Below are positions 36,195-47,891 of a stretch of DNA of 64,000 nt, piece by piece. Under the pieces are notes generated by a model. The model was not told where the DNA came from. It did not search any database and was given only the letters and a program-made list of their open reading frames with translations. The stretch lies in assembly GCF_011516645.4 (NCBI RefSeq), contig NZ_CP088285.1:2560501-2624500 (forward strand), given 5' to 3'. Every line of letters starts with the position of its first letter. The stretch's first letter is position 1. The translations under genes were made by a program, and so were the position numbers. The stretch comes from Bradyrhizobium septentrionale. Its GTDB lineage: Bacteria > Pseudomonadota > Alphaproteobacteria > Rhizobiales > Xanthobacteraceae.

Positions 36195-36220
36195 AAAGGG
36201 CGGCCCTCGGGCCGCCCTTT
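36195..36220 (+). terminator. Intrinsic terminator after ctpA
   Basis: AAAGGGCGGCCC and GGGCCGCCCTTT form a perfect 12-bp stem with a tight loop, 21 bp after the ctpA stop. CTGCTTTCTG follows. It probably ends the rsfS-rlmH-envC-ctpA transcript. Confidence 0.8.
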
Positions 36221-36312
36221 CTGCTTTCTGCACCTGTGCTTCGACGGGGAGGCCGGGGCGCGGGAATGCACCGCATCGTGCTATCGTTCGCCCTGTTGAT
36301 TCGGGGAGGGTC

Positions 36313-37530
36313 ATGGCAGAGGCGGCCGATGAACTGAGCACGCCGCTTGGGCAGACGACCAAGGGCAGGAGGCGCCGCGTCCGCCTGCCATTCACGGCGA
36401 TGCAGGCGCTTGCCGTGCTGCTGGGGCTCGTGCTGGTCGGTTTCGGTGGCGTCGCGCTGTTCAACGACAATCCGCTCGGCGGCGAACCGATGGCCCGTAT
36501 CGCGCTCCGTACACCCCCGCCCGCAGCCGCCGACGACAAGCACGCCCCGGCCGGCCAGGCCGAACCGGCGGCCAAATCCCCCGCCAAGGTGCCGGCCGCT
36601 GTCGGCGACGCCAAGGACGCGAAGACCGTCACCATCATCGACGGTTCCAGCGGCAAGCGCCAGGACGTGGTGATCGGCGCCGCCGATCCCGCCGACAAGA
36701 GCGATGGCGACGCGCCGGCGCTCGCGATGGCCGGCATCGACCCCCGCCTTTTGGAAAAGTCGCGCTACGGGATGATCCCGGTGGTCGCCGACGGCCTGAA
36801 GCCGTTCACGGTCTATGCGGCCGACGCCGACCGCGCCAAGGCGGGCCGGATGCCGGTGGTCGCCATCGTGGTCGCCGGCCTCGGCGTCGGTGCCGCCAAG
36901 ACCACTGATGCCATCATGAAGCTGCCGCCGGCCGTGACGCTGGCCTTCACGCCCTATGGCGCCGACCCCGGCAAGCTTGCGGAACGCGCCCGGACCCAGC
37001 GCCACGAGATCCTGCTGCAGATCCCGATGGAGCCGTTCGACTATCCCGACAACGATCCGGGGCCGCAGACCTTGCTGACGACACTCGGCAGCGAGCAGAA
37101 TCTCGACCGCTTCTATTGGCACCTGAGCCGCCTGCAGGGCTACGCCGGGATCGCCAATTTCATGGGTGCCCGGTTCGTCGCAACCGATCCCGTGATGCAA
37201 CCCATCGTCCGCGAAGCGGCCAAGCGCGGCCTGAGCTATTTCGATGACGGTTCCACCCCGCGCAGCGTCGCGCAGAGCCTCGCCGCCGGCCAGGCGCTGC
37301 CGTTCGCGAGGGCCGATTTCGCCATCGACGCGGTGCCGACGTCGGCGGAGATCGACCGCGCGCTGGTCAAGCTGGAGACGATCGCCAAGGAACGCGGCAC
37401 CGCCGTGGGCGTCGCCTCGGCCCTGCCGGTCTCGATCGAACGGCTCGGCGCCTGGCTCAAGACACTGGACTCCAAGGGCATCATGCTTGTGCCATTGACA
37501 ACGGCGATGCTGAAATCAAAATCGGGCTAA
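36313..37530 (+). CDS. Divergent polysaccharide deacetylase family protein
   Basis: A 405-residue protein with an N-terminal membrane anchor (MQALAVLLGLVLVGFGGVALF, about residues 30-50), a low-complexity Ala/Pro/Lys linker (about 73-110) and a C-terminal divergent polysaccharide deacetylase domain (about 183-400; VVAIVVAGLGVGAAKTTDAI, ILLQIPMEPFDYPDNDPGPQTL, GLSYFDDGSTPRS). This YibQ-like family sits next to envC and ctpA in many proteobacteria. It is presumed to act on the envelope, but its activity is unproven. A GGGGAGG site precedes the ATG. Confidence 0.9.
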   Translation: MAEAADELSTPLGQTTKGRRRRVRLPFTAMQALAVLLGLVLVGFGGVALFNDNPLGGEPMARIALRTPPPAAADDKHAPAGQAEPAAKSPAKVPAAVGDAKDAKTVTIIDGSSGKRQDVVIGAADPADKSDGDAPALAMAGIDPRLLEKSRYGMIPVVADGLKPFTVYAADADRAKAGRMPVVAIVVAGLGVGAAKTTDAIMKLPPAVTLAFTPYGADPGKLAERARTQRHEILLQIPMEPFDYPDNDPGPQTLLTTLGSEQNLDRFYWHLSRLQGYAGIANFMGARFVATDPVMQPIVREAAKRGLSYFDDGSTPRSVAQSLAAGQALPFARADFAIDAVPTSAEIDRALVKLETIAKERGTAVGVASALPVSIERLGAWLKTLDSKGIMLVPLTTAMLKSKSG

Positions 37531-37611
37531 AGATCAATCCGTTGGTGCAGCTTGAGACCTTGCCGGGGGGCCGGGTCGGCGGCTCCGGAAACTGTACGAG
37601 GTAGCGGCAGC

Positions 37612-38118
37612 ATGGCACGTTATGAAGACCTGCCCTATCGAACCTGCGTCGGCATCATGCTGCTGAACACCGCCGGGCTGGTCTTCATCGGACGCCGCGC
37701 CGGCGGCATCGAGCATGTCGACGACGCTCATGTCTGGCAGATGCCGCAAGGCGGCGTCGATCCCGGCGAGGATACGTTTCAGGCCGCAAGGCGCGAGCTC
37801 TATGAAGAGACCAGCGTCAAATCAGTGGAAAAGCTCGGCGAGGTCCCGGACTGGCTGATCTATGACATCCCGCGCACTGTCGCGGGGCGCGCCTGGAAAG
37901 GCCGCTATCGCGGCCAGCGGCAAAAATGGTTCGCCTTGCGCTTCACCGGCGAGGAGAAGGAGATCAACGTCTCCAATCCCGGTGGTGGAGGCCACAAGGC
38001 CGAGTTCATGTCCTGGCGCTGGGAGCCGATGAAGAATCTGCCGGAACTGATTGTGCCGTTCAAGCGCCCGGTCTATGAGCGCGTCGTGAAGGAATTCGCC
38101 GGTTTGGCGGCCAAATAG
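37612..38118 (+). CDS. rppH: RNA pyrophosphohydrolase, Nudix family (first copy)
   Basis: A 168-residue Nudix hydrolase. [19 protein letters not shown] is typical of alphaproteobacterial RppH, and the Nudix box is [23 protein letters not shown] (about residues 46-68). [14 protein letters not shown] is the RppH-specific block. The enzyme removes pyrophosphate from 5'-triphosphate RNA to start decay. The ATG at 37612 was chosen because the family N-terminus starts there. A second RppH-like gene follows 22 bp later, so the pair arose by duplication; which copy is the main RNA pyrophosphohydrolase cannot be told. Confidence 0.9.
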   Translation: MARYEDLPYRTCVGIMLLNTAGLVFIGRRAGGIEHVDDAHVWQMPQGGVDPGEDTFQAARRELYEETSVKSVEKLGEVPDWLIYDIPRTVAGRAWKGRYRGQRQKWFALRFTGEEKEINVSNPGGGGHKAEFMSWRWEPMKNLPELIVPFKRPVYERVVKEFAGLAAK

Positions 38119-38140
38119 AGCCACGACTCACGCAACCGAG

Positions 38141-38641
38141 ATGTCATCAGATAAGCCGTATCGCCCCAACGTGGGCATTGCACTGTTCAACACCGCTGGA
38201 CGCGTGCTGATCGGCCACCGGATCAAGGACGATGGTCCGGAGATCGTGTTGCCCGGCCTCGAATGGCAGATGCCGCAAGGCGGCATCGACGCGGGCGAGG
38301 ATCCGCGCCAGGCCGTGATGCGCGAATTGTGGGAAGAGACCGGAGCGGTCAACGCCGACTATCTCGGCGAGACCGACTGGATGACCTACGAATTTCCGTC
38401 CCATCATGTGCCGGAAACACACCGTCTTGCACGATTTCGTGGCCAGCGGCAAAAGTGGTTTGCGTTGCGCTTCACCGGGCGCGACGACGAGATCGATCCG
38501 TTGACGCCGCGCAACAACCAGCCCGCGGAATTCGATCAATGGCGCTGGGAGCGCCTCGACCGCGTCGCCGATCTCGTGGTGCCGTTCCGGCGCGACGTCT
38601 ATCGCGCCGTCGCCACCCGGTTTGCGGAATTCGCCGGCTGA
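38141..38641 (+). CDS. RppH-like Nudix hydrolase (second copy)
   Basis: A 166-residue Nudix protein. PYRPNVGIALFNTAGRVLIGHR is followed by the Nudix box GGIDAGEDPRQAVMRELWEETGA (about residues 46-68) and [14 protein letters not shown]. It is about as similar to RppH as its neighbour, and probably acts on 5'-triphosphorylated RNA or dinucleoside polyphosphates. Its last 43 bp overlap the 3' end of the convergent AraC gene, so the two transcripts are antisense there. Confidence 0.9.
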   Translation: MSSDKPYRPNVGIALFNTAGRVLIGHRIKDDGPEIVLPGLEWQMPQGGIDAGEDPRQAVMRELWEETGAVNADYLGETDWMTYEFPSHHVPETHRLARFRGQRQKWFALRFTGRDDEIDPLTPRNNQPAEFDQWRWERLDRVADLVVPFRRDVYRAVATRFAEFAG

Positions 38642-39594
38642 TCTGCGGGCGCAACGCGCCGCGCATCGCCCGGCGTCATGCCGTAGGTCGCGCGGAACAC
38701 GCGATAGAACGTCGCGATGCTGTCGAAGCCGCATGAGAACGCGATCTCGTCAATGCCACGCTCCTGCATGAGGTAGAGAGACCGCCTCGCCTCCCTCAGC
38801 CTTGCCGCCGTCAGCGTCCGCGCAAACGACAGGCCGGTCGGCTCGAACAGCGCATGCAATTGCCGAAGTGAAATGCAAAGCTCGGTGGCGACCGCGGCCG
38901 GCGTGAGCGACGGCCGATGCAGGTCGCGGAGCAGGATTTCACGCGCGGCGTGGAGGTAGCCCGCACGCAGCGCGGCACGGATTTCATCCTGGCGTGGCCG
39001 CACGCGCCCGCGCGCAAGCAGCGCCAGACGCACCATGTGCGTGACGTCGCCGGCGAACTCCCCAGCCTGCGCGGGGTCATGCGTCATCGCGCGGAACATG
39101 GCGCCGACAAGCCGGGTCAGCCCGGCATCCCGCGACAGCATCACCGGCGGCACGTCCTCGATCCGCGCATCGAGCACAAGCTCGCTGGTGATGGGAATCT
39201 TGAGGCTGTAGAAATGAAAGCCGTCGGTGCGTTCGGGTTTCGAGGCAAACGGAAGATTGGAGTGACCGAACACCAGATCTCCGTTGCGCACGTACTGGAC
39301 GCGATCGCGGCCAATATCCATGTGACCGGGCCCGCGCACCTGCCACGCAAGATGCAGACTGTTGCTCGGGACGCGCGCGATGTCGGACGAGGTCCGGCTG
39401 ACGCGATAGGACGACGCCGACATTTCCGCCAGCACGGCGCCGCCCACCGGTGTTGCGGAAAACCGTCCACGGAAATCGGGCCGCTTGTCACGGTCGAGCT
39501 CGATCGTGACCCCGAATAGGCTTTTGCCGCGTACGTCGCACCAGTGCTCGAAACGGTCCTGCGGGCGGAGAGCATCGGTGGAGAAAGTCAGCAC
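38599..39594 (-). CDS. AraC family transcriptional regulator (AraC_binding_2 type)
   Basis: A 331-residue regulator. The N-terminal ligand-binding half starts FSTDALRPQDRFEHWCDVRGKSLFGVTIEL, as in the PF14525 group. The C-terminal AraC helix-turn-helix is at about residues 220-320 (SLTPAAVATELCISLRQLHALFE and IDEIAFSCGFDSIATFYRVFRATYG). It is convergent and overlapping with the Nudix gene and has no obvious target nearby. The effector is unknown. Confidence 0.9.
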   Translation of the reverse strand: MLTFSTDALRPQDRFEHWCDVRGKSLFGVTIELDRDKRPDFRGRFSATPVGGAVLAEMSASSYRVSRTSSDIARVPSNSLHLAWQVRGPGHMDIGRDRVQYVRNGDLVFGHSNLPFASKPERTDGFHFYSLKIPITSELVLDARIEDVPPVMLSRDAGLTRLVGAMFRAMTHDPAQAGEFAGDVTHMVRLALLARGRVRPRQDEIRAALRAGYLHAAREILLRDLHRPSLTPAAVATELCISLRQLHALFEPTGLSFARTLTAARLREARRSLYLMQERGIDEIAFSCGFDSIATFYRVFRATYGMTPGDARRVAPADQPANSANRVATAR

Positions 39595-39719
39595 TGCATC
39601 TTGTCCGTTACATCAGGGATGAAATCGCGATGCGATCGGGCCAATTCGTCATCGCGCCGCAACTTGTCATTTATGCACGATTCTCGCTGTAAACTGCTTC
39701 ACAGTTTCCGAACCATGCT

Positions 39720-41408
39720 CTAGTTCGGGCCGACCGCGAACGGACCGATCGCGATGACACGACAATCGCTGTCGCGCTTGACGCACTCGCCGAGCGCCGA
39801 ATTCACCGCGGCCTGTTCGTTGGCGGCCTTCAATCCGAGCCCCGGCCGTCCCTGCGCGCCGACCGCGATCGCATTCCAACCTGCCGTCGCATCGGCGAGC
39901 TTCCGTGCAACTTCATTGCGTTCGCCCGGCGCGATGACCGAGCTGTCCGCGGCCCTGAAGAAACCCGTGACACGCAACGTGGTCGGAATCGGCACCACGA
40001 AGACATCGTCGACCACGACGATCGTGCAGGGCACGCCCGCGACCGCGCCGCAGGCTTGCAGGTTGCGGCGCGCCGATTCCTCGAGCGAATCGATGCCCGA
40101 ATTGAAGAAGAATTGCCCGCCCGGACCGAGCGCGATGGTCCGCGTCTTGCGCCCCGGCACGAACAGGTTGTCGAGCCGGGCCCTGGCCGGGTCGCGCAGC
40201 AGCGGAACGTCCCTGGTGGCGTACGGCTTCTCGACCAGCGCATCGCGCCTCACCCATGGCAAGGGCGGCAGCGGAGGCTGGCCATGGGCATACACGACGG
40301 TGTTGCCGACGGCGTACAGTTCGCACTTGCGCGGCGAGTTGGCATTGTCGGCGCGCTTCTGGCACAGCTCGAGTGCCGCCGTCTTCGCCGTGTCCTCGCT
40401 CGGCTGCGCCACGCTCCATCCGACGAAGCCGTTGATGTTGAGGGCAACCGCCTTGGAATCGCCCGCGGGCAAATATTCGGTCGCCAGCGCGCTGCGGGTG
40501 CGGTCGCTGACGAAGGGAGTGCTGTCGGCGACGAACTTATCGCCCGATGAAATCGAAGGTGGCGGTGACGGCGGCACCGGAGAGGCCGGCGCGGCCAGAT
40601 TCGGCGCAGGCGCAAGTTTCGCCGGGGCAGACGGCGCCGTCGATGCTGATGGCGACGGTGCCGCCGATGGCGCCGGCGAAGCGGATGCCACGGGCACGGA
40701 TGTCGGAGTGGAGCTCGCCACGGAAGCGGGCTTCGTCGCCGACGTTTCCAGCTTGGTGTAGGTGAGGAAGCCGCCGACGCCGATCGCCGCCAATAGCACC
40801 AGGGTGATGGCGGCGGGCCACATCCAGGCCGGCGCACCCGCAGGTGCGGCCTTGACCGGCTTCTTGACCTGTGGCGTCGCGTAGGTGCCGTCCTCGCGCC
40901 GCATCGCCACCATATAGGCGTGCACGGGGGTCGGGATGTTCTTCACTTCCTGCGCGCCGATGTCGGCGAACTGCACCGACAGCTTGTTGGCGACCTGTTC
41001 GTGCACCGCGCGCGATATGCAGATGCCGCCGACCTCGGCGAGGCCTTCGAGCCGCGCGGCGATATTGACGCCATCGCCGAGCAGATCGCCGTCGCGCTCG
41101 ACGACGTCGCCGATGGTGATGCCGATTCGAAACGCCATCTGCCGGCTTGGCGGGTACGCCATGTTGCGCGTGCGCAGGCTTTCCTGGATGTCGATCGCGC
41201 AGCGCACGGCTTCAACGGCGCTGGGGAATTCCGCAAGCACCGCATCGCCCGCGGTGTTGAAGATGCGGCCACCGCATTTCGCGATGAAATCGTCGGTGAC
41301 TTGCCGATAGGAGGCGAGCCGCCGCAGCGTCTCTTCCTCATCCTCGGCAACCAATCGACTATAGCCTGCAATATCGGCCGCAAAGATCGCCGCGATCTTG
41401 CGCTTCAT
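39720..41408 (-). CDS. Membrane-anchored class III adenylate/guanylate cyclase with DUF4189-like periplasmic tail
   Basis: A 562-residue protein. Residues 1-170 are a cyclase homology domain starting KRKIAAIFAADIAGYSRLV; metal ligands are D12 and D55 (NTAGDAVLAEF), and GDGVNIAARLE near residue 112 carries the transition-state Asn/Arg pair. One transmembrane helix (WMWPAAITLVLLAAIGVGGFL, about 195-215) follows, then a Pro/Ala/Ser linker (about 225-288). The C-terminal region (about 300-562) has two cysteine-containing blocks like DUF4189 (GWSVAQPSEDTAKTAALELC; WNAIAVGAQGRPGLGLKAAN). The periplasmic part may sense a signal and control nucleotide synthesis. The ATG at 41408 matches the cyclase start. 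Confidence 0.85.
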   Translation of the reverse strand: MKRKIAAIFAADIAGYSRLVAEDEEETLRRLASYRQVTDDFIAKCGGRIFNTAGDAVLAEFPSAVEAVRCAIDIQESLRTRNMAYPPSRQMAFRIGITIGDVVERDGDLLGDGVNIAARLEGLAEVGGICISRAVHEQVANKLSVQFADIGAQEVKNIPTPVHAYMVAMRREDGTYATPQVKKPVKAAPAGAPAWMWPAAITLVLLAAIGVGGFLTYTKLETSATKPASVASSTPTSVPVASASPAPSAAPSPSASTAPSAPAKLAPAPNLAAPASPVPPSPPPSISSGDKFVADSTPFVSDRTRSALATEYLPAGDSKAVALNINGFVGWSVAQPSEDTAKTAALELCQKRADNANSPRKCELYAVGNTVVYAHGQPPLPPLPWVRRDALVEKPYATRDVPLLRDPARARLDNLFVPGRKTRTIALGPGGQFFFNSGIDSLEESARRNLQACGAVAGVPCTIVVVDDVFVVPIPTTLRVTGFFRAADSSVIAPGERNEVARKLADATAGWNAIAVGAQGRPGLGLKAANEQAAVNSALGECVKRDSDCRVIAIGPFAVGPN

Positions 41409-41585
41409 GAGCACCAGCCCCGGAACCCAAATATGTCGGGCAGAATGCCGCCAGATGCTCGCAGGCGCAACAAGCATTCAGCGCCCGCCAGGCTGCGGCG
41501 AGCGTTGAATTGTTCAAGTTTCGTAGCCGATGACTGGAAATGTGTGAGCGATTTCACAAGGAGGTCCGGCTCATCCGGACGCAAG

Positions 41586-41613
41586 GGCGCGATCGCTAGT
41601 CAGCAATCGCGCC
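41586..41613 (-). terminator. Hairpin directly after atpC
   Basis: On the minus strand GGCGCGATTGC and GCGATCGCGCC pair with one mismatch around a 6-nt loop, immediately after the atpC stop. A CCTT run follows. It is the probable end of the atp operon, though the T-tract is weak. Confidence 0.5.
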
Positions 41614-42021
41614 TTAGTGCATCGCCGTCGCGTTGAGCTCGTGCTGGATGCTCTTGAAGTGATCGAGCCGCTCGATCGCGTTGTCGAGCTCGAAGCCCTC
41701 CTTCTCGGCGAGCTTCTCTTGCATCTCGGTGATTGTCTCGGCGAACTTCGCGCGATCGAGGTCCTCAATCGCGGTCGCAACGTCGGCAAGCACAGTGAGG
41801 CCCTTGTCCGACACCTCGGCAAGACCACCGAGCACGATCACCCTCTCGCGCTTGCCGGCAGCCCTGATCGTCAGGATGCCCGGACGAACCGTGGCGATGA
41901 CGGGAGCATGTCCGGCGAGCACGCCGAAATCACCCTCCACACCGGGAACGTCAACCTGATCGACCTCGCCGGAGAAGGCGAGCTTTTCGGGAGAGACGAG
42001 ATCGAAGTGGAAGGTGGCCAT
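41614..42021 (-). CDS. atpC: F1-type ATP synthase subunit epsilon
   Basis: A 135-residue subunit of the central stalk that links rotation to catalysis and inhibits hydrolysis. The N-terminal beta-sandwich is clear ([39 protein letters not shown]), followed by the helical hairpin near the C-terminus. The ATG at 42021 begins [12 protein letters not shown]; the longer open frame runs into the repeat element upstream. It is last in the atpHAGDC operon, separated from atpD by an 80-bp repeat. Confidence 0.96.
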   Translation of the reverse strand: MATFHFDLVSPEKLAFSGEVDQVDVPGVEGDFGVLAGHAPVIATVRPGILTIRAAGKRERVIVLGGLAEVSDKGLTVLADVATAIEDLDRAKFAETITEMQEKLAEKEGFELDNAIERLDHFKSIQHELNATAMH

Positions 42022-42042
42022 GGTCTTTCCGTTCTTTGCGCT

Positions 42043-42124
42043 GTCACCCGCGGGCTCGACCCGCGGGTCCATCAGTCAAAATGCTTCTGGTGCGATGGAT
42101 CGCCGGATCAAGCCCGGCGATGAC
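42043..42124. repeat. Palindromic repeat element between atpD and atpC
   Basis: The element starts GTCACCCGCGGGCTCGACCC and ends GATCAAGCCCGGCGATGAC, giving GTCA/TGAC ends. CCCGCGGG occurs twice (42047-42054, 42060-42067). It is a dispersed Bradyrhizobium-type element. Placed inside an operon, it is transcribed and may form hairpins that affect the relative amount of atpC mRNA. Confidence 0.7.
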
Positions 42125-42137
42125 GACATCCCAAAGC

Positions 42138-44484
<2,347 letters not shown>

Positions 44485-44575
44485 TCTTCGTTCACCCCGG
44501 CGATCCGACCACAACGGTCAGATCGCAAGCCTCCGTTCGTCACGCCCGGCGGCGAGCCGGGCGACGTCCCATTCG

Positions 44576-46665
<2,090 letters not shown>

Positions 46666-47295
46666 GAGCTCGCTCTTTTTTGCTGTCAAATTCGCAAGGG
46701 AAAAACCGTCGCCACCAAAGCAGCGCCTAGCGATCCAAGCCCTTGGAATTCAAGCGGGACTTCGATTTTCGACCGGCACAGGACGTGCCGGGACCGTTAA
46801 AATCGCGGCTTTGCTAACATAGCAATCGCGCAGGTGCAACATGACGGCATCGTGCGAGCCGCCTTGTCGCACGCGCTTTTTGGCGACCGCAGCGAGCCGC
46901 CGAATCATAAAAATTCGGCGCGCGGAAACCCGTCCCGCCAACACCGATTCAGGTCACCGCAGATTTGTTCCATCGAAAATCTGCATGGGCCTATGGGCTC
47001 TCGCGCAGGGAACCCAAAACGGGCGTCCGCTTCATTTGGCGATTACTTACCGAAAACTTACCGTCGCGCCTCTAATCAGTATTCATGAGTATAGTTACCA
47101 TTAAAAATTGGTTAAAGGGCAAGATTACGGAACCTCGCTCGAATACCCCGAAGCGGTAACAAGATATTTCAACACGAGACATTCGGGATTTACTGCCCAA
47201 TTCGTGCCTCATTGCGAAACCAAACGGCATTGGTCAACGAAGGGACGGGGGTCCACTTGCCGTGTTAGCGGCAATACTGTCTGAGGGTCTTATCA
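46666..47295. promoter_or_regulatory. Divergent intergenic region between atpH and rlpA
   Basis: No convincing gene is seen in these 630 bp; the open frames lack recognisable features. The atp side carries a hairpin CCGGCAC-AGGAC-GTGCCGG (46773-46791) in the probable leader. The centre (about 47060-47170) is AT-rich, likely holding promoter elements. The rlpA side has a small hairpin TTGCCG-TGTTAG-CGGCAA (47257-47274), and GAGGG (47283-47287) is the rlpA ribosome site. Confidence 0.5.
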
Positions 47296-47790
47296 ATGCT
47301 GAATATCAAGAAGGCGGCGGGCAAGGGTACCCGCTCGCGTACGGCGCTTGCTTTTGTAGCCGCAACTCTTCTGGTCGGGGGCACCGTGACGGAGGCGTCC
47401 GCGAAGTCCAGGCACCACCATCATCGCCACCACCATCATCACCACGCCCGCGCCGAAGGCTCGTCCTGGCGCGACGCCAATGCATCGATCCAGCCGTCCG
47501 GCGGCCACTCGTCGTTCTCGGGGATGGCTTCCTTCTATGGCAATGAATCCGGCAGCCGCACCGCTTCCGGCCAGCGCTTCAATCAGAACGCCATGACCGC
47601 GGCCCACCGTTCGCTGCCGTTCGGCACCAAGCTTCGCGTCACCCATGGCGGCCGCAGCGTCGTCGTCACCATCAACGATCGCGGCCCGTTCATCCGCGGC
47701 CGCGTGCTCGACCTCTCGACCGGCGCAGCGCGCGCCATCGGCCTGACCGGTGCCGGCGTCGGCCGCGTCACCGCCGAGGTCGTCTCGTAA
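47296..47790 (+). CDS. Septal ring lytic transglycosylase RlpA family protein
   Basis: A 164-residue exported protein. A signal peptide (ALAFVAATLLVGGTVTEASA, cleavage near ASA at about residue 36) is followed by a natural His tract, HHHHRHHHHHH, at about residues 40-50. The double-psi beta-barrel of RlpA follows: GMASFYGNESGSRTASGQRFNQNAMTAAHRSLPFGTKLRV and VTINDRGPFIRGRVLDLSTGAARAIGL. The catalytic Asp region NDRGPF is intact. RlpA proteins cleave naked glycan strands at the septum. It lacks a SPOR domain. GAGGG lies 8 bp before the ATG. Confidence 0.9.
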   Translation: MLNIKKAAGKGTRSRTALAFVAATLLVGGTVTEASAKSRHHHHRHHHHHHARAEGSSWRDANASIQPSGGHSSFSGMASFYGNESGSRTASGQRFNQNAMTAAHRSLPFGTKLRVTHGGRSVVVTINDRGPFIRGRVLDLSTGAARAIGLTGAGVGRVTAEVVS

Positions 47791-47846
47791 CGCGTTCAGT
47801 AAGCGTTGCGTTGCGTAACGGCCGCGAGGCCTGCTTCGCGCCAAAG

Positions 47847-47878
47847 GCCTGCCGTCGAGAATGACGGCAGGCTTTTTT
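47847..47878 (+). terminator. Intrinsic terminator after rlpA
   Basis: GCCTGCCGTC and GACGGCAGGC make a perfect 10-bp stem with a GAGAAT loop, followed by six Ts. It is a textbook Rho-independent terminator, placed between the convergent rlpA and priA genes. Confidence 0.93.
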
Positions 47879-47891
47879 CTTTGCGGGCTGC

